Source: Entophlyctis helioformis (taxonomy: Eukaryota; Chytridiomycota; Chytridiomycetes; Chytridiales; Chytriomycetaceae). From it: 64,000 nt of DNA. The stretch spans positions 142,857-206,856 of the forward strand of contig JAHLKH010000018.1 of NCBI GenBank assembly GCA_025526915.1. Reading direction: 5' to 3'. The position numbers and the translations under genes are program-made. Below the pieces are notes generated by a model. That model was not told the origin of the DNA. It searched no databases and saw only the letters and a list, made by a program, of their open reading frames with translations. Positions 35,636 to 47,947 of the stretch are shown here, piece after piece (position 1 is the stretch's first letter; each line of letters begins with the position of its first letter).

Positions 35636-35643
35636 TATTTATA
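35636..35643 (-). promoter_or_regulatory. TATA box of the duplicated-domain secreted protein
   Basis: TATAAATA on the minus strand, 54 bp upstream of the start codon at 35582. The rest of the 35644-36234 gap shows no gene. Confidence 0.65.
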
Positions 35644-36234
35644 GAACAGCCAGCGGCGCGCGTGTTGACGGTGGCGCGCGTGCCACCTTGAAACACGCCC
35701 TTGCTTGCCGTGCCTGAAAGTGCCACGCTGGAGGGGCCATTTGCCCAGTGGTGTTTCGGCATGGCATGCCACACGGGACATGCAGGTGGCGATCCAGTGG
35801 CTGCACGCGCTGCACTCGACCGCAAGCAGAGTCGCCCGATGACGCAGAGATGTGCCGGCCAGCCCTTGGACAGAAACAAAGAGGGTATCAGGGCCATCGA
35901 GGGCGAGAGAAACTGCCAGTGTGGCCGGATGGGCAGTCCTCTGACTCGCCAAACCGAGCGTCTCAACACAGACAGAGAGAGAGAGATCAGGCATCTGTCG
36001 TGATGCGGTCAGGAATGCTCTTGCCGAGGCCCATCACATAGCGCATCTTGTCAAGTGCCGCTTGGCGTTTACACACACGTCAGCGAGCGCCGACTGCCCG
36101 CTCGATGCGAGCCTCCTGCTCATCCACAGTCGCGCCATGCATCTTGGACAGCATCTTCATTTCGTCACTGTGGCAACCGACCCATTGCCCATCAACACCA
36201 ACAGTCACCAACAGCCACCAACAACCACCAGCAG

Positions 36235-37197
36235 TCACTCGTAGAACGTCTTGAACAGACGGTCGCCGGCATCGCCAAGGCCAGGCCGCACATAGCCGTG
36301 GTCGTCCAGCTCGTCGTCGACGGCCGCGACATAGATCTGGATGTCGGGATGTGCCGCCGCAAGAGCCTCGAGACCGGCGCGCGACGCGAGGATCGAGACA
36401 AACTTGATGCGCGGCAAGCCCCAGTCCTTGAGGATGTTGACGGCGGCGACGGCGGTGCCCGATGTGGCGATCATGGGGTCCAGCACGAAGCCGAGATCGA
36501 GCGAGCACGTTGCGGGCAGTTTGTTGTAGTACTCGACGGGCAGTAACGTGGACTGCGGTGAGCGAGCGAGTCAGAGAAGGCGTGTGAATGCGAGAGAGTG
36601 TGAGTGTGAGTGTAAGTGTGAGTGCAAGTGGCATGATGGCCAGGGTGCTGCGCGACAGGAGCGGAGACTTACGGATTCCCTGTACAGGCCGAGGTGGTGG
36701 ACGCGGGCGCTTGGGATGAGCGACAAGAAGGCTGTTGAACAGACGCGAGTCAGCCGCTTGCACGCAGGCACTTGTACAAAAGACGTGAATGGCAGGCAAC
36801 CCAGCAGATACTCACAGTCGACCATGCCCTGGCCGGCGCGCAGGATGGGAAACACGCCGATGGCGTCCTTGAGCCGCACGCCCTCAAACGGCGCAATGGG
36901 CGACGATAGCGCCTTGGCCGACGTGACGAGGTCGATCTCGGCGGTGGCGAGGGTGCCGACCAGCGACGTGAGCTCCGCCACGAGCTCGCGGAACTGTTTG
37001 GAGCGCACGCGGTGGTCGCGCAGCAGCGACATCTTGTGCAGCACGAGCGGGTGGTGCATGACCCGCACCTGGGGCGGCAGGTCGCTGCCTGTCTTGGCGG
37101 CCTTGCCGTGCGTCTGCGCTGGCGCCGGCGCCGGCGTCTGCAGAGGCAGCGGTAACGGTAACGGCGTCGATGTGGCACTCATGGGCAGCAGCGTCAA
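36235..37197 (-). CDS. FUR1: Uracil phosphoribosyltransferase
   Basis: Cytosolic enzyme that joins uracil and PRPP to give UMP. In the URC uracil-degradation route a UPRT paralogue (URC6) serves the same step. Three exons (introns 36732-36815 and 36553-36672) give about 252 residues from 37197. Family landmarks are VMHHPLVLHKMSLLRD, FPILRAGQGMVD, FLSLIPSARVHHLGLYRES and the PRPP-binding loop LDPMIATSGTAVAA. The usual loop is DPMLATGGS, so I/S variants are present. The C-terminus is DAGDRLFKTFYE. Intron 2 is a GTGAGT microsatellite. The N-terminal 35 residues are Pro/Ala low complexity. It is divergent from URC1 with only 127 bp between start codons, which strongly suggests a uracil-catabolic role, though pyrimidine salvage alone is possible. 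Confidence 0.92.
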
Positions 37198-37324
37198 GTT
37201 TAAGCTTAAGCTTTGCGGGCAAAGTATAAGATTGGCTATCGCAGACTATCGCCGACCATCGCAGACAAGCAAACAGACAAGCAAGCACAGACCACCACAG
37301 ACAGACGACCACAGACCATCACAC
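37198..37324. promoter_or_regulatory. Shared bidirectional promoter of UPRT and URC1
   Basis: Only 127 bp separate the two start codons. It contains the palindromic TTTAAGCTTAAGCTTT block (37199-37214) and CAGACTATCGCCGACCATCG-type repeats followed by ACAAGC/ACAGACC repeats. Co-regulation of the pair is inferred from this spacing. Confidence 0.6.
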
Positions 37325-39542
37325 ATGAACGGTGCATCCACCACCGACGACCTGCTGCGCGCCGTCCTGCAGACCGTGCAGCAGACGCAGCAGGCCCAGC
37401 AGGCCCTGTCCGACAAGGTGCGTGTCTGCATGCACGTATCAGCATCTGCGTGTCTGTGTCTGCGTGCTCGTATCTGCGTGCTCGTGTCTGACAGCCGACA
37501 ACCAGCTCGAGCGCCACCAGCAGGACACGGCCGCGGCCCTGCTCGCCATGTCGCAGACGGTCGCGTCCATGGCCGTCGTGCCGCTGCCCTCGCCGCTGCT
37601 GCGTGCCGCCGACCTGGCGTCCACGAGCCCCGGCCGCCGCACCAGCATCGACCAGCCGCCGTCGTTCCGCGTCTTTGCCGGCCACGCTGCGCACGGTGCG
37701 TGTCTGTGTGTGCCTTCGTGTGCCTGTGTGTGTCTGCGTGTGTCTGCATGCTGCCAACGTCTGAATGCCTGTGCCGCACCCCGGCCAGCGGTGCATCTCC
37801 GCCTGCACAGATCTGGACAGCCGGCCGGCCGGCTGGCGGTGCAGCGGCCTGCCTTGACTCGCGCATTCTCCGCCATCGCAGCCGCCACTAACAACAACAA
37901 CAACCACAACAACCACCACGACAACAGGCGCGCAGGACACGAGCATCGAGTCTGACACGGACGGCGACTCGGCTGCCGCCCCGCCACCGCCCTTCCACGG
38001 CCGCAAGGCGTCGTTGGGCACGCCGGCATCTGCCCCGGCGGCGGCTCCGTCTCGTCCATGGCCGGCACGCGCACGCTGCAGCCGCTCTACAACCACCGCA
38101 TCGTGCTCACGACGTACCCGGGCCAAGTGGGCATCAACCCGATCCCGCTCGCGTGGGGGAGCATCGACCCGCAGACGCGCGGGCCGATTGTCGCGTCGCG
38201 CAACCAAGCGTCGCTGCGTCTGCGCAACGCCATTGGCGCGCACGGCGGGTCGTACTCGATCTACCGCGCGCTGGCCGTGGCGATCCGCCAGCTCGAGCCC
38301 AGCCACAAACCCGACCTCACCAACACGGAGCCCGTCGTGCAGATCGGGCCGTACCCGTCGTGGGCCGATCCGTCAAAGATTGTGTCGCTCGACCCGTGGG
38401 GCCATGCCGTTGCCGACGTGTACGGGCCGCAGATTGCTGCTGGCCTCGATGTGCGTCCGACGATTGCCATCACCAAGGCGCACATGCAGCTCGTGGAAAT
38501 TGAGGCCTGTGTCAAGGACGGGTCGCTCAAGGTCGATGGCAAGGTGCTGCTCGATGAGAGCGGTCAGCTCATGGTCGTCAAGGGTGCCGTCGAGCCCGTG
38601 TGGTACCTGCCGGGCATTGCCAACCGCTTCGGATGCGACGAAACGACGCTGCGTCGGTGTCTCTTGTAAGTCGGTGTCTGGCGCAGGTGGTGGTGTCAAC
38701 AGACGCGCGTGTCTGTTATATTGTCGGCTGTTGTGGGCATGATCCCGACTGACACACACACACACTGTCTGTCTGTCTGTGGCGGTGCAGCGAGGACACG
38801 GGCGGCATGTACCCCGAGCTCATCACCCGCCCCGACCTCAAGGTGTTCCTGCCACCCATTGGCGGTCTCTCCATCTACATCTTTGGCAACCCGGCACACA
38901 TTGCCGACCCGACCAAGCCGCTCACGCTCCGCGTGCACGACGAATGCAACGGCTCGGACGTGTTCGGCTCTGACATTTGCACCTGCCGCCCCTACCTCAT
39001 CTACGGCATCGAAGAGTGTGTGCGCGCCGCGCAAACAGGCGGCGTCGGCCTCGTGGTGTATTTCCGCAAAGAGGGCCGCGCGCTCGGCGAAGTCACAAAG
39101 TATCTCGTGTACAATGCCCGCAAGCGCGCCGAGGGCGGCGATACGGCTGCCGCGTACTTTATGCGCACGGAAAACATTGCCGGTGTCAAGGACATGCGGT
39201 TCCAGGCCACCATGCCGGACGTGCTGCATTGGCTTGGTATCCAGAAGATTGACCGCATGATCAGCATGTCCAATATGGTGCGTCGTGTGCCGCGTATCTG
39301 TGTGTGTGGCTGGACTGACACGACACCATCCGACACCATAGAAATACGACGCGATTGTCGGCTCGGGCATCCCCATCCTGGAACGCGTCGAAATCCCACC
39401 CGGCCGCCTGCCGCCCGACTCGCAGGTCGAGATTGATGCCAAGATCGCGTCGGGATACTTTTCGGCCACCAAGGTCGTGCCGCCCGGCGGGCTGGACCTG
39501 TCCTCCACCGTCGGCCGCAACTGGGAGGACATTGTGCACTGA
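37325..39542 (+). CDS. URC1: URC1-like GTP cyclohydrolase II family protein (uracil catabolism)
   Basis: GTP cyclohydrolase II relative required in the fungal/bacterial URC pathway for uracil degradation. The catalytic part is unmistakable: LTTYPGQVGINPIPLAWG, IGAHGGSYSIYRALAVA and VSLDPWGHAV. The GCH-II zinc site follows as HDEC-x9-C-x-C (NGSDVFGSDICTC), then YFRKEGRALGEVTKY. Introns in the core are 38666-38790 and 39278-39341. The N-terminal part is less certain. Exons 37325-37417, 37506-37695 and from 37928 encode a low-complexity leader (MNGASTTDD...), which joins the core frame only if one base is missing between about 38000 and 38057. Alternatively translation starts at 38058 (MAGTRTLQPL). 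It is divergent from UPRT, and URC4 lies 22 kb away in this window. Confidence 0.9.
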
Positions 39543-39857
39543 TGGATGTGGAGGCGTGTCTCGCGTGGCTTGGCGTGTGGGCAGATGGATCGATGAACGG
39601 GTGAACGGATAGGTGGAAAGGTGGATGAAGCAAATCGTCGCGTCTGGCTCTTGGCAACAGCAACAGCAAAAGCAACAGCAACAGCAGCATAACAAACGGA
39701 CAATAAAAGAGTGTGCACGCAGCCAACCAACCAACCAGCCAACCACCGTTTCGATTCTTCATTCATCAATCCATCATCGCACCATCACCAGCCAATCCGG
39801 TTCCGCAAAGACAGCAGCAACAACCGCCTCAACAATTAAAACAAGGCCGCAGACACA

Positions 39858-41684
39858 TCAGCGCTCGCCCATGTCCTCGGCACCCTCGGCAGCAGCCTGC
39901 TGCATGGCGCTGCCGCCCGATCCCTTTTGCGACACGCCCGACACAATGTCGTCGACGCGCAGGAGGAGACACGCCGACTCGATGGCCGTCTTGAGCGTCT
40001 GCGCCTTGACCGACTGCGGCTCCCACACGCCGTACGAGTGCATGTCGACAATCGTGCCCGTCGTGCCGTCAATGCCCCACGACGTGTTGCCGGGAGCAGC
40101 GTGCTTGGCCTGGAGACATGCCCATAACACACACACACGGTACGCGCGTCAGTGCCCAATCTCACACGGGCAGCGACACCACACGCAAACACCACCAACA
40201 CCAACAGACGTACACGGAGCTGCGTGAGGACCTTGACGGCATTGCCACCGCAGTTCTGGATGAGCGTGCGCGGAATGACCTCGAGGGCCGTTGCGACAGC
40301 GCGGTACGGCCACTGCTCGACACCGCTCATGCTCTTGGCCGCCTCGGCGAGCCGCACAGCAATGCCCATTTCCGTCGCACCACCGCCGGGGCAGAGACGC
40401 GGCTCAAACATGACGTTGCGCGCAACAGCCATGGCGTCCTGGAGGTTGCGATCAATCTCCTGCAGCACGTCCTTGGACGGGCCGCGCAGGACAATCGTGC
40501 ACGCCTTGGCGTCCTCGCACTCGACCAGGTACGTAAAGTACTCGTCGCCAATCTTGCGCACCTCAAAGAGGCCGCACTGCGTGCCCACATCCTCCTCCTT
40601 GAGTTCCTCGGGACGGTTGACAATGGTAGCACCGGTCGCGCGCGCGATGCGGTTGTTGTCTGTCTTCTTGACGCGACGCATGGCCGTGATGTTGGCCTTG
40701 AGCAGGTAGTGCTGCGCAATGTCTGTTCCATCCCAGTCCAGAGCCACAACGCCGCGCATCCATGCGTGCCGCACACACCAGCGTCAGTCCAACGCCTCCA
40801 TACACAGCGATCCAAGCGAGCATGACACGCACCGCTGACGCCCTTTTCAGTAATGACAATGTCGGGCTTGACACGGATAATCTCGTCGCAGAGGGCCTTG
40901 ACCTGCTCCTCCTCGATTTCGAGCAGACGAGCCCAGTGCGACTCGTCCGTGACCTCGACGTTGGTCTGCGACTCGCCCTTTTTGTACTCGAGCGGGCAGT
41001 CGAGCAGCACGATGCGGGGGTTGCGGATGTGGCGGCGCATCTTGGGGTGGGTGACGTCCTTGTTGATCATGATGCCGTTGAGGACGGCGCACTCTTCAAT
41101 CTCGCCGCCGGGGATCTTTTCGACACGGGCGTAGCGCTTGATGTCGACCTCGCGCTTGCCATTGACCTCTGTCGAGACGGTGCGCACGGCGTCGTAGGCC
41201 AGGTTGCACATGAGGTCGCTCCACTGCGAGACCATCTTTGTGCCGATGGACGCGCGGATGAGCTTGATCATCTCGGCCTTGTTGTCGATGTTGACGGGCA
41301 CGGACACGTCGTTCATGAAGAGCAGGGCGTCCTCGAGGGCCCGCTTGTAGGCGGCAATGATGGTGATGGGGTGGATGTTGCGCTCGATAAAGGGCAGGGC
41401 GGCGGAGAGGACCTCGCCGGCGAGGATGATGACCGAGGTGGTGCCGTCGCCGACCTCCTCGTCCTGGGTGCGCGACAGCTCGATCATGGACTTTGCGGCG
41501 GGGTGGGCGACCTCGACCTCGCGCAGGATGGCGTTGCCGTCGTTGGTGAGCACGATGCCGCCCATGGGGTCGAGCAGCATCTTGAGCATGGCGCGCGGGC
41601 CGAGGCAGGTGCGGATGATGTCGGCGATGGTCTGGACGTTTGGGGCGGCGAGTTTGTGAGTTGGCGGGCAAGAAGTTTGTGTGG

Positions 41685-41716
<32 letters not shown>

Positions 41717-42216
41717 TTGTGTGTGTGTGTCTATGCCCAGAGGCTGTCTCATGCAGCACTCGCAGCCGTCTCTCGCAGCACCTGCAGCTGTCTCACGCCT
41801 CGTCGTCGGTGATCTCTGCCCGCCACGCCCACGCTCACGCCCACGGCGACAGACCCTGGCTGCCGCCCGTCGGAGCGTGTGCAGAGCGACGCCTGGACCC
41901 TTGGACAAGAGCAGAGGGCCTGCACACAGAACACTGCACACTGCACACAGCAAACAGCTGCAGACAGACAACCACACATAAGCAGACAGACAGACGCAGC
42001 GCACCTTGGCCGCCTGGATGTTGGACAGCTGAGCCTTGCGGCCCTGCTGGCGCTCCGTGTTTGTATCTGTGGGCGGGCGGGCGAGGGCAGGCAGGGGATG
42101 GTGTGAGACAGCGTGAGACAGCCAGCAACAGACAGCATGAGACAGCATGAGACAGACAGCAGCCCAAGACAGCACGAGACACACGCACTCAGGACCATGA
42201 CATTGGGGGCGTTCAT
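39858..42216 (-). CDS. CCT3: CCT/TRiC chaperonin subunit gamma
   Basis: Subunit of the cytosolic group II chaperonin ring that folds actin, tubulin and other proteins with ATP. Five exons. Exon 1 starts at 42216 (MNAPNVMVL) and joins to NTNTERQQGRKAQLSNIQAAK after a 122-nt intron (42067-42188). Intron 2 (41632-42004, 373 nt) contains a CA/TG microsatellite. The core shows TIADIIRTCLGPRAML, LLDPMGGIVLTNDG, EEVGDGTTSVIILAGE, VITEKGVSD-IAQHYL (split by an intron near 40.75-40.84 kb), CPGGGATEMGIAVR and SWGIDGTTGTIVDM. The ATP-binding Asp motif GDGTTS is intact. The end, SAMQQAAAEGAEDMGER, is of normal length. It is divergent from RPS24, with 226 bp between starts. Confidence 0.96.
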
Positions 42217-42442
42217 GCTGGGCGTGTGGTGTGGTGTGGTTGATGTGGTGGGAGTGTGTGTGGGTGGTTGATGTGCGAGTGGTGGTTGAATGAGAGACTG
42301 CGAGCCAACGTCCGATCGCACGCTTCCTGAGGACCGTCCCCGTGGCTGGCTTGGCCGCCAACGCGCACTGTGTCTGGCCGAGCGAGCAGCCATTTTGCCG
42401 TTTCGCGGCCCGTTTCTCAACGTTCACACTTCACCAACAAAA

Positions 42443-43562
42443 ATGGTAGGCACCTGCGCGCTGTCGTTCCGCCATCCACGCCCACGCCCACGCCCACGCC
42501 CACGCCCACGACCACGCCTAGTGGCCCATGCAGCAACAGCAGCAGCAGCAACGGCGAGCCTGGGGAGCCCAGCACGGACAGCCGCACCTACGCATCCATC
42601 CACATCCGTCGCCCGAGTGGATGGCTGCCCCTCGACACCCGTTGGATGGGATGGGATGGATGACTTGGCACTTGGACGGCCCCGCCTCGGCTCGCTCAAC
42701 CGATTCTCTCGCAACCCGATTCAGCTGCACTCGACTGTACCAACCTGCACCTGCACCTGCCATGTGCAACAACTGTAACTGCCGCAACCAACTGCGACCA
42801 ACCCTCGGACAGACTGCCGCCGTTTGCACCAGCTGCTGGACACGGAGTCTTCACCAAACTGCACAAACAGCCGATTCTGGGCTGCCTCAACACAACAGCC
42901 GCAATCGTCTTGCTTCCGAGCACCGGACTGGGAGCTGTTGCTGTCGTTGCTGCTGCTGCTGCCGTGCTCCTCTGTGGCGGTCGTGGCTGTGGCTCGTGCT
43001 CTGGCTCTGGCGGATGTCCCGCCGTGCGTCACCAGCGGCCTGTTGGCTAACCGCAAGATGCTCTGAATGGGACAATCGCAGGCCGAGACCGTCACCATCA
43101 GAACTCGCAAGTTCCTCACAAACCGCCTGCTCCAGCGCAAGCAGATGATTGTCGACGTGCTCCACCCCGGCCGTCCCAACGTCGCCAAGTCTGAGCTCCG
43201 CGAGAAGCTTGGCAAGATCTACAAGACCGACACCGAGGTATGTCTGTCTGGAGCGCTGTCTTGTGCGCTATCTGGCGCGTGCATGTGTATGTGCTGACAT
43301 GCCTGCGAATGCACACGATCGACAGAACATCTTCGTGTTCGGCTTCAAGACTGCCTTTGGTGGTGGCAAGTCGACCGGCTTCGCTCTCATCTACGACTCT
43401 CTGGACGCTGCCAAGAAGTTCGAGCCCAAGTACCGCCTCGTCCGTCACGGCCTTGCCGAGTCCCAGAAGGTCTCGCGCAAGCAGCGCAAGGAGAAGAAGA
43501 ACCGTGCCAAGAAGTTCAGAGGAACCACCAAGGCAAAGGCTGCTTCTGCCCCCAAGAAGTAA
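42443..43562 (+). CDS. RPS24: 40S ribosomal protein eS24
   Basis: Small-subunit ribosomal protein. Exon 1 is only the ATG (42443-42445). A 636-nt intron (42446-43081), unusually long for this window, separates it from [21 protein letters not shown] second intron (43238-43325) precedes [20 protein letters not shown] and [17 protein letters not shown]. The basic C-terminus is [19 protein letters not shown]. The length (about 133 residues) and sequence match the family. Codons are strongly C-ending, as expected for high expression. Intron 1 has CCCACG tandem repeats (42478-42515) and GGATGGGATG repeats. The ATG-only first exon is a known arrangement for ribosomal-protein genes. Confidence 0.97.
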
Positions 43563-43833
43563 GCAGCGGCGGTTGCTGCCACTGCCCCTGCTGCTACTGC
43601 TGCTGTGCCGGGATGCATATCTCTGTCTCGCCCAGCACTTGTATCGGAATGAACCGTCTTAGCCTCTCTATGCCTCGCTGCTCTCGCGTTGTCTATATGT
43701 TCTTACAGCCGCGCTCGTTTGGCCGACGCGTGCAACGGCGCGTTTGGCTGTGCGTGTCTGTGCGTGTCTGTGCGTGTCTGTGCGTGTCGGAGTTGCACAA
43801 GCTTTGCCCGCCAGTCCAACAGCAACACTCGAC

Positions 43834-45866
43834 ATGGCATCGCCCGCCAAGACGCTGTGCAACTGGGTCGACAACACGCCCGCGGCCTCGGCCACCACAC
43901 ACACGCTGCCTGTCACGAGCCCTGCCACGGGCGCCGTCATTGCCCATGTGCCCGTGTCGCTGCCCGCCGACGTGGAGGCGGCCGTGGCGTCTGCATCCAA
44001 GGCATTCGAGTCATGGAGGTGTGTGTGTGTGTGTGGTTGTCTGCGTCTGCGTGGTTGTGCTGCACAGACCCTGGTCGCCCCCCTCGCCGTCCGCAGCAAC
44101 CACCGGCACTGTCACCGGCACTGTCACCGCCACTGACACGGCGTGCGACGCTGAGCCAGCGCACGCACCGTCAAAGACCGTGTCCAGATCCTTATCCGCT
44201 TCCACCAGCTTGTCGTCGCGCACACGGACGAGCTGGCAGACCTGATCGTGCTCGAGCACGGCAAGGTGTGTGCGTGTGTGATCGTCCTGTGTGCCCCGTC
44301 TGACGAGAGAACAGTGGCGGGACATGGCTGACCTCTGTCTGTCTGTGACAGACAAAGCAAGAGGCCGTCGCCGAGATTGCAAAGGGCAACGAGACGGTCG
44401 AGTACGCCATCTCGATGCCGCAGCTGGTCGCTGGCCGCATCCTCGAGGTCTCGCGCGGCGTCACGTGCAGCGACTCGCGTCGGCCGCTCGGTGTCGTCGT
44501 GTCGATTGTGCCGTTCAGTGCGTCTCTGTGTGGCTGGCTGTGTATGTTGTGGTTGGAGACGATGGCATTGACTTTCTACCGCAGATTTCCCGTTCATGGT
44601 GCCCATGTGGACTCTTCCGATCGCTATTGCTCTTGTAAGACGTGGATGGGCTGCTGCGATGCGAACTGCACATCTGACACCAACGCGCGCACGTGTGTGT
44701 GTGCATCTAGGGCAACACGTTCATCCTGAAGCCGTCGGAAAAGGTGCCGCTGACCATGACTCGCGTCATGGAGCTGCTGGCGCGTGCTGGGCTGCCTGCC
44801 GGTGTCGTCAATCTGGTCAACGGCACTGCTCCCGGTATGCGTCGCGCTGGGCTGGCTGGCTGGCTGTGTCTGGCATGACGGCAGATGTGCTGACGTCTAA
44901 TGGTTCAGTGGTGCACCAGCTCATCGACCATGCAGATGTACGTGCTGTCACGTTTGTTGGCACATCGGCCGTCGCGGAAAGCGTGTCCAAGCGCGGCCGC
45001 AATCTCAACAAGCGCGTGCTCGCTCTTGGTACGCCGCCACTCCTCATGCCACGCCACGCTGCATCACGATGCTGCATGCCACCGTGCCTCACTGACATGT
45101 AACGACAGGCGGTGCCAAGAACCATCTGGTGGCCAACCCCGACTGCGACATTGACATGGCATCCACCGATATCGTGGCATCGTTCACCGGCTGCGCGGGC
45201 CAGCGATGCATGGCCGCATCCGTGCTGCTCACCATTGGCGACCAGCCCGAGCTCCTTGCATCGATTGTGCGCAAAGCCAGCGCGATCGTGCCCGGCCAGC
45301 ACGCTGACCCCGCCGTCCAGCCGCCAGCGCACATCATGGGCCCGGTCATTGACACGGCGTCGCGCGACCGCATCCTCAAGTACATCAACGAGTCCGTGTC
45401 GGCCGGCGCCACGCTCCTCCTTGACGGCCGCTCGTGGCTGGCTGGCGCGTCGCCCGCAGCGCCATCCAACGGCACGTACATTGGCCCCACGATCCTCCAC
45501 CACCACACCGCCTCCGACGCGGCCCTCCACGACGAAATCTTTGGACCCGTCCTCTCGGTCCTGACCGTGCCGTCCCGCGCCGCGGCCCTCGCCATCGAAA
45601 CCGCCAACCCCTACGGCAACGCGGCATGCATCTACACGCAGAGCGGTGCTGTCGCCCAATGGTTCGCTGCCCGCTTCACCGCTGCCATGGTCGGCGTCAA
45701 TATCGGTGTCCCTGTCCCCCGCGAGCCGTTTTCGTTTGGCGGCATGCGCGCGAGCCGGTTTGGTGACTCGGACATCACCGGCGATGGCGGCATCGAGTTC
45801 TTTAGCGAGCGGCGCAAGGTCACGACCAAGTGGGGCGTGCCGGCCGAAGCGAGCTGGATGTCTTGA
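43834..45866 (+). CDS. ALDH6A1: Methylmalonate-semialdehyde dehydrogenase (CoA-acylating)
   Basis: NAD-dependent enzyme of valine and thymine/uracil catabolism, converting methylmalonate or malonate semialdehyde to propionyl- or acetyl-CoA, normally mitochondrial. It starts at 43834 ([13 protein letters not shown]). At least six short introns split the first 250 codons; the last exon (from about 45110) is long. Landmarks are [87 protein letters not shown] and the catalytic-Cys motif GCAGQRCMA. Late landmarks are [43 protein letters not shown] and KVTTKWG. No strong mitochondrial presequence is visible. Intron 1 starts within a GT microsatellite. The malonate-semialdehyde activity could link it functionally to pyrimidine degradation products; that link is inference. 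Confidence 0.95.
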
Positions 45867-46137
45867 GTGTTGTTCCTGTTGTTGTTGTCGGCGTCGGCGT
45901 GTGTGCACTGTTTTGCACTGTTGTTGAGCGTGCTGTTGTTTTGCAGTCGCTGTGAATGAATGCGTTTATGCCAAGCGTGGTCGGGGGCAGAATGTGAGAG
46001 AGAATGAGTGAGAGAAGGGGGTTTGGATGAGGATGCCACTGTCTCCAACGATCTGTTTTAATGGTTCTTGCCCAGACTGGCATGGCATGACCAAAGGCCA
46101 CACGGCGAGAGTGCGAGAGTGCGAGAAGGGGAGAGGC

Positions 46138-47947
46138 TCAGTACGTGCCAAGGACGCCCTTCATCATCTTGTACAACAACCCGCTCATCTGGTGCGGCTC
46201 CACCTGGTACACGCTCATGAGCACGCCCATGGCAACGCTCGTGGCCATGACATCCAGTCCAGGCACGCGCACCATGCGGCCGCGGTTCAGCAGCACCAGG
46301 TACAGGCTCTGCAGGCCCTTGGGCAGCGTGTACATGGCCAGCTCCGCGCGCCGCGGCTTGTGCTCGAGCAGGATCGCGAGCCCCGACATGGCGCCGATCA
46401 CATAGTACGTGTACTTGTTGTCGACCGCCGATGGCCAGAGCGTCCGTGAGGCGCAGAAGCTCGTCTGGAAGATCTGCACGAAAAAGGCGAGAAAGGCCGA
46501 TGAGCGGGTCGAGTTGGTGATGACCCGCGTGACGCTCTTGATGGGGCTATGCATGTGTGTGCGTGTGATGGTCAGTAGTGAGGTATACGGACACATAGGC
46601 GCCACGGACACACAGACACCTTACTTTTTCAGAAACGCGTTCGTCTTGAGGAGCAGCATGGGCACGCCGTTGAGGGCCGCATACACGGGCAGGATCTGCC
46701 AAAACACCTTGAGCCACAGCTTGCCGGCGTACGGCGCACAGTACGCGTCCGTCGGATGGATCATGGTGCACGGCACCGTCGGCATGGTCGAGTTGTGGCG
46801 AGCCAGGTACGCGAGCAGCCCCTCGCCGACCTCGGCCGGCGGGTGGTACGGCGCGATCGTGTCCAGCACCTTTTGCGGATCAATGTGCGTGTCGCCGTGC
46901 GTGTCCCACGCCAGCATGTTGGCGCGGTTGAACTCGACAATCGGTTTGGGCACGCGGGCTGTGCGCACCATCCATGAGTAGTCTGTCGCGGTCGCATCGT
47001 GCGTCAGTGGCTTTGTTGTGCTGGTTTCCCCTTGTCTACCATCCTCATCTCTCTCCCGTCCCATCCTCCTCCCAACACTGCGACACCCACTCACAGGCCG
47101 GCGGGATCGTGTCCGGATGCCTGACATAGGCATACAAGATGCTCGCGGTGGACAGGCAAAACAGGGCCGTGTCGCCGTGGGTAAACGAAAAGAGGTTGCG
47201 TGTCTTTAGCGCATTGTACCCGGCCTGCATGGACCGCATAAACAGCTGCTGCGCAATCCCGACGCGGTTGTCCTCGCTCTCAAACAGGATCGCTGTGCCG
47301 GCAATCGCGCCGGCAATGAAGCCGACGGCCTTGGACTCGCGCCTGTCGTACACCGAGTTGCTGCTGCCATTGGCAGACGACACGGATGCAGACACCGAGG
47401 CGGGCGATGCGGGCCGGCCCATGCGACGGTAGTGCGACAGCCCGTTGTTGACGAGCTTCCACAGAAACGAAAAGGCGCCAATCATGCGTGCGAAGCGGTG
47501 CGACTCGACGTTGAAGAAACTGCGCACGGCGTTGGCGAGCGACTCGCTGTCCGTGTCCACAAGTGTATGTGCGATCAGCCGTGCTCCGTGTCAGCACACT
47601 GCAGACATGTGAACGAACACACAGGCACGCATGCTGTCGTCCGTCGTGACTTACCGGCCGCGCAGCACACGGATCAGCCGGATGGCAAACGTGACGCCGC
47701 CGCGCAGCGCAAAGGCCACGAGGAACGAGCGGGCACCGCCGCGCAGAGCGTGCAGCGCAACCGCCTGGTAGCTCGGCCATTTGGGCGGAACGACGGGCGG
47801 GATGACCGTGAGCACATGAGCGTCCGACGCCGTCTTGGCAAGTGCGTACCGGCTTGTAGTGGTCTTTGTCGTCGTGGTAGTCGTGGTCGTGGTTGGGTTG
47901 CCGCCCGTGTCCGTGTCCGTGTCGGGCACGGCGGTTATCGAGGGCAT
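46138..47947 (-). CDS. TMEM135-like multi-pass membrane protein (peroxisomal/mitochondrial type)
   Basis: Four exons from 47947 (MPSITAVPD) to the stop at 46138. After a Thr-rich N-terminus, exon 1 gives a Gly/Ala/Arg segment (ALRGGARSFLVAFALRGGV). Exon 2 (from 47546) has FFNVESHRFARMIGAFSFLWK, AVGFIAGAIAGTAILFE and ALFCLSTASILYAYVRHPDT. The IPPAY join to YSWMVRTARVPKP crosses an intron. Exon 3 ends ALNGVPMLLLKTNAFLK, and exon 4 continues NPIKSVTRVITNSTRSSAF to LAILLEHKPRRAELAMY. The HPDTIPPAY and SSAFLAFF patterns match fungal TMEM135/PMP52-like proteins of the Tim17 superfamily, implicated in peroxisome or mitochondrial membrane dynamics. The assignment is from motif memory. The 46548-46620 intron has a CA-rich tract. 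Confidence 0.75.
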
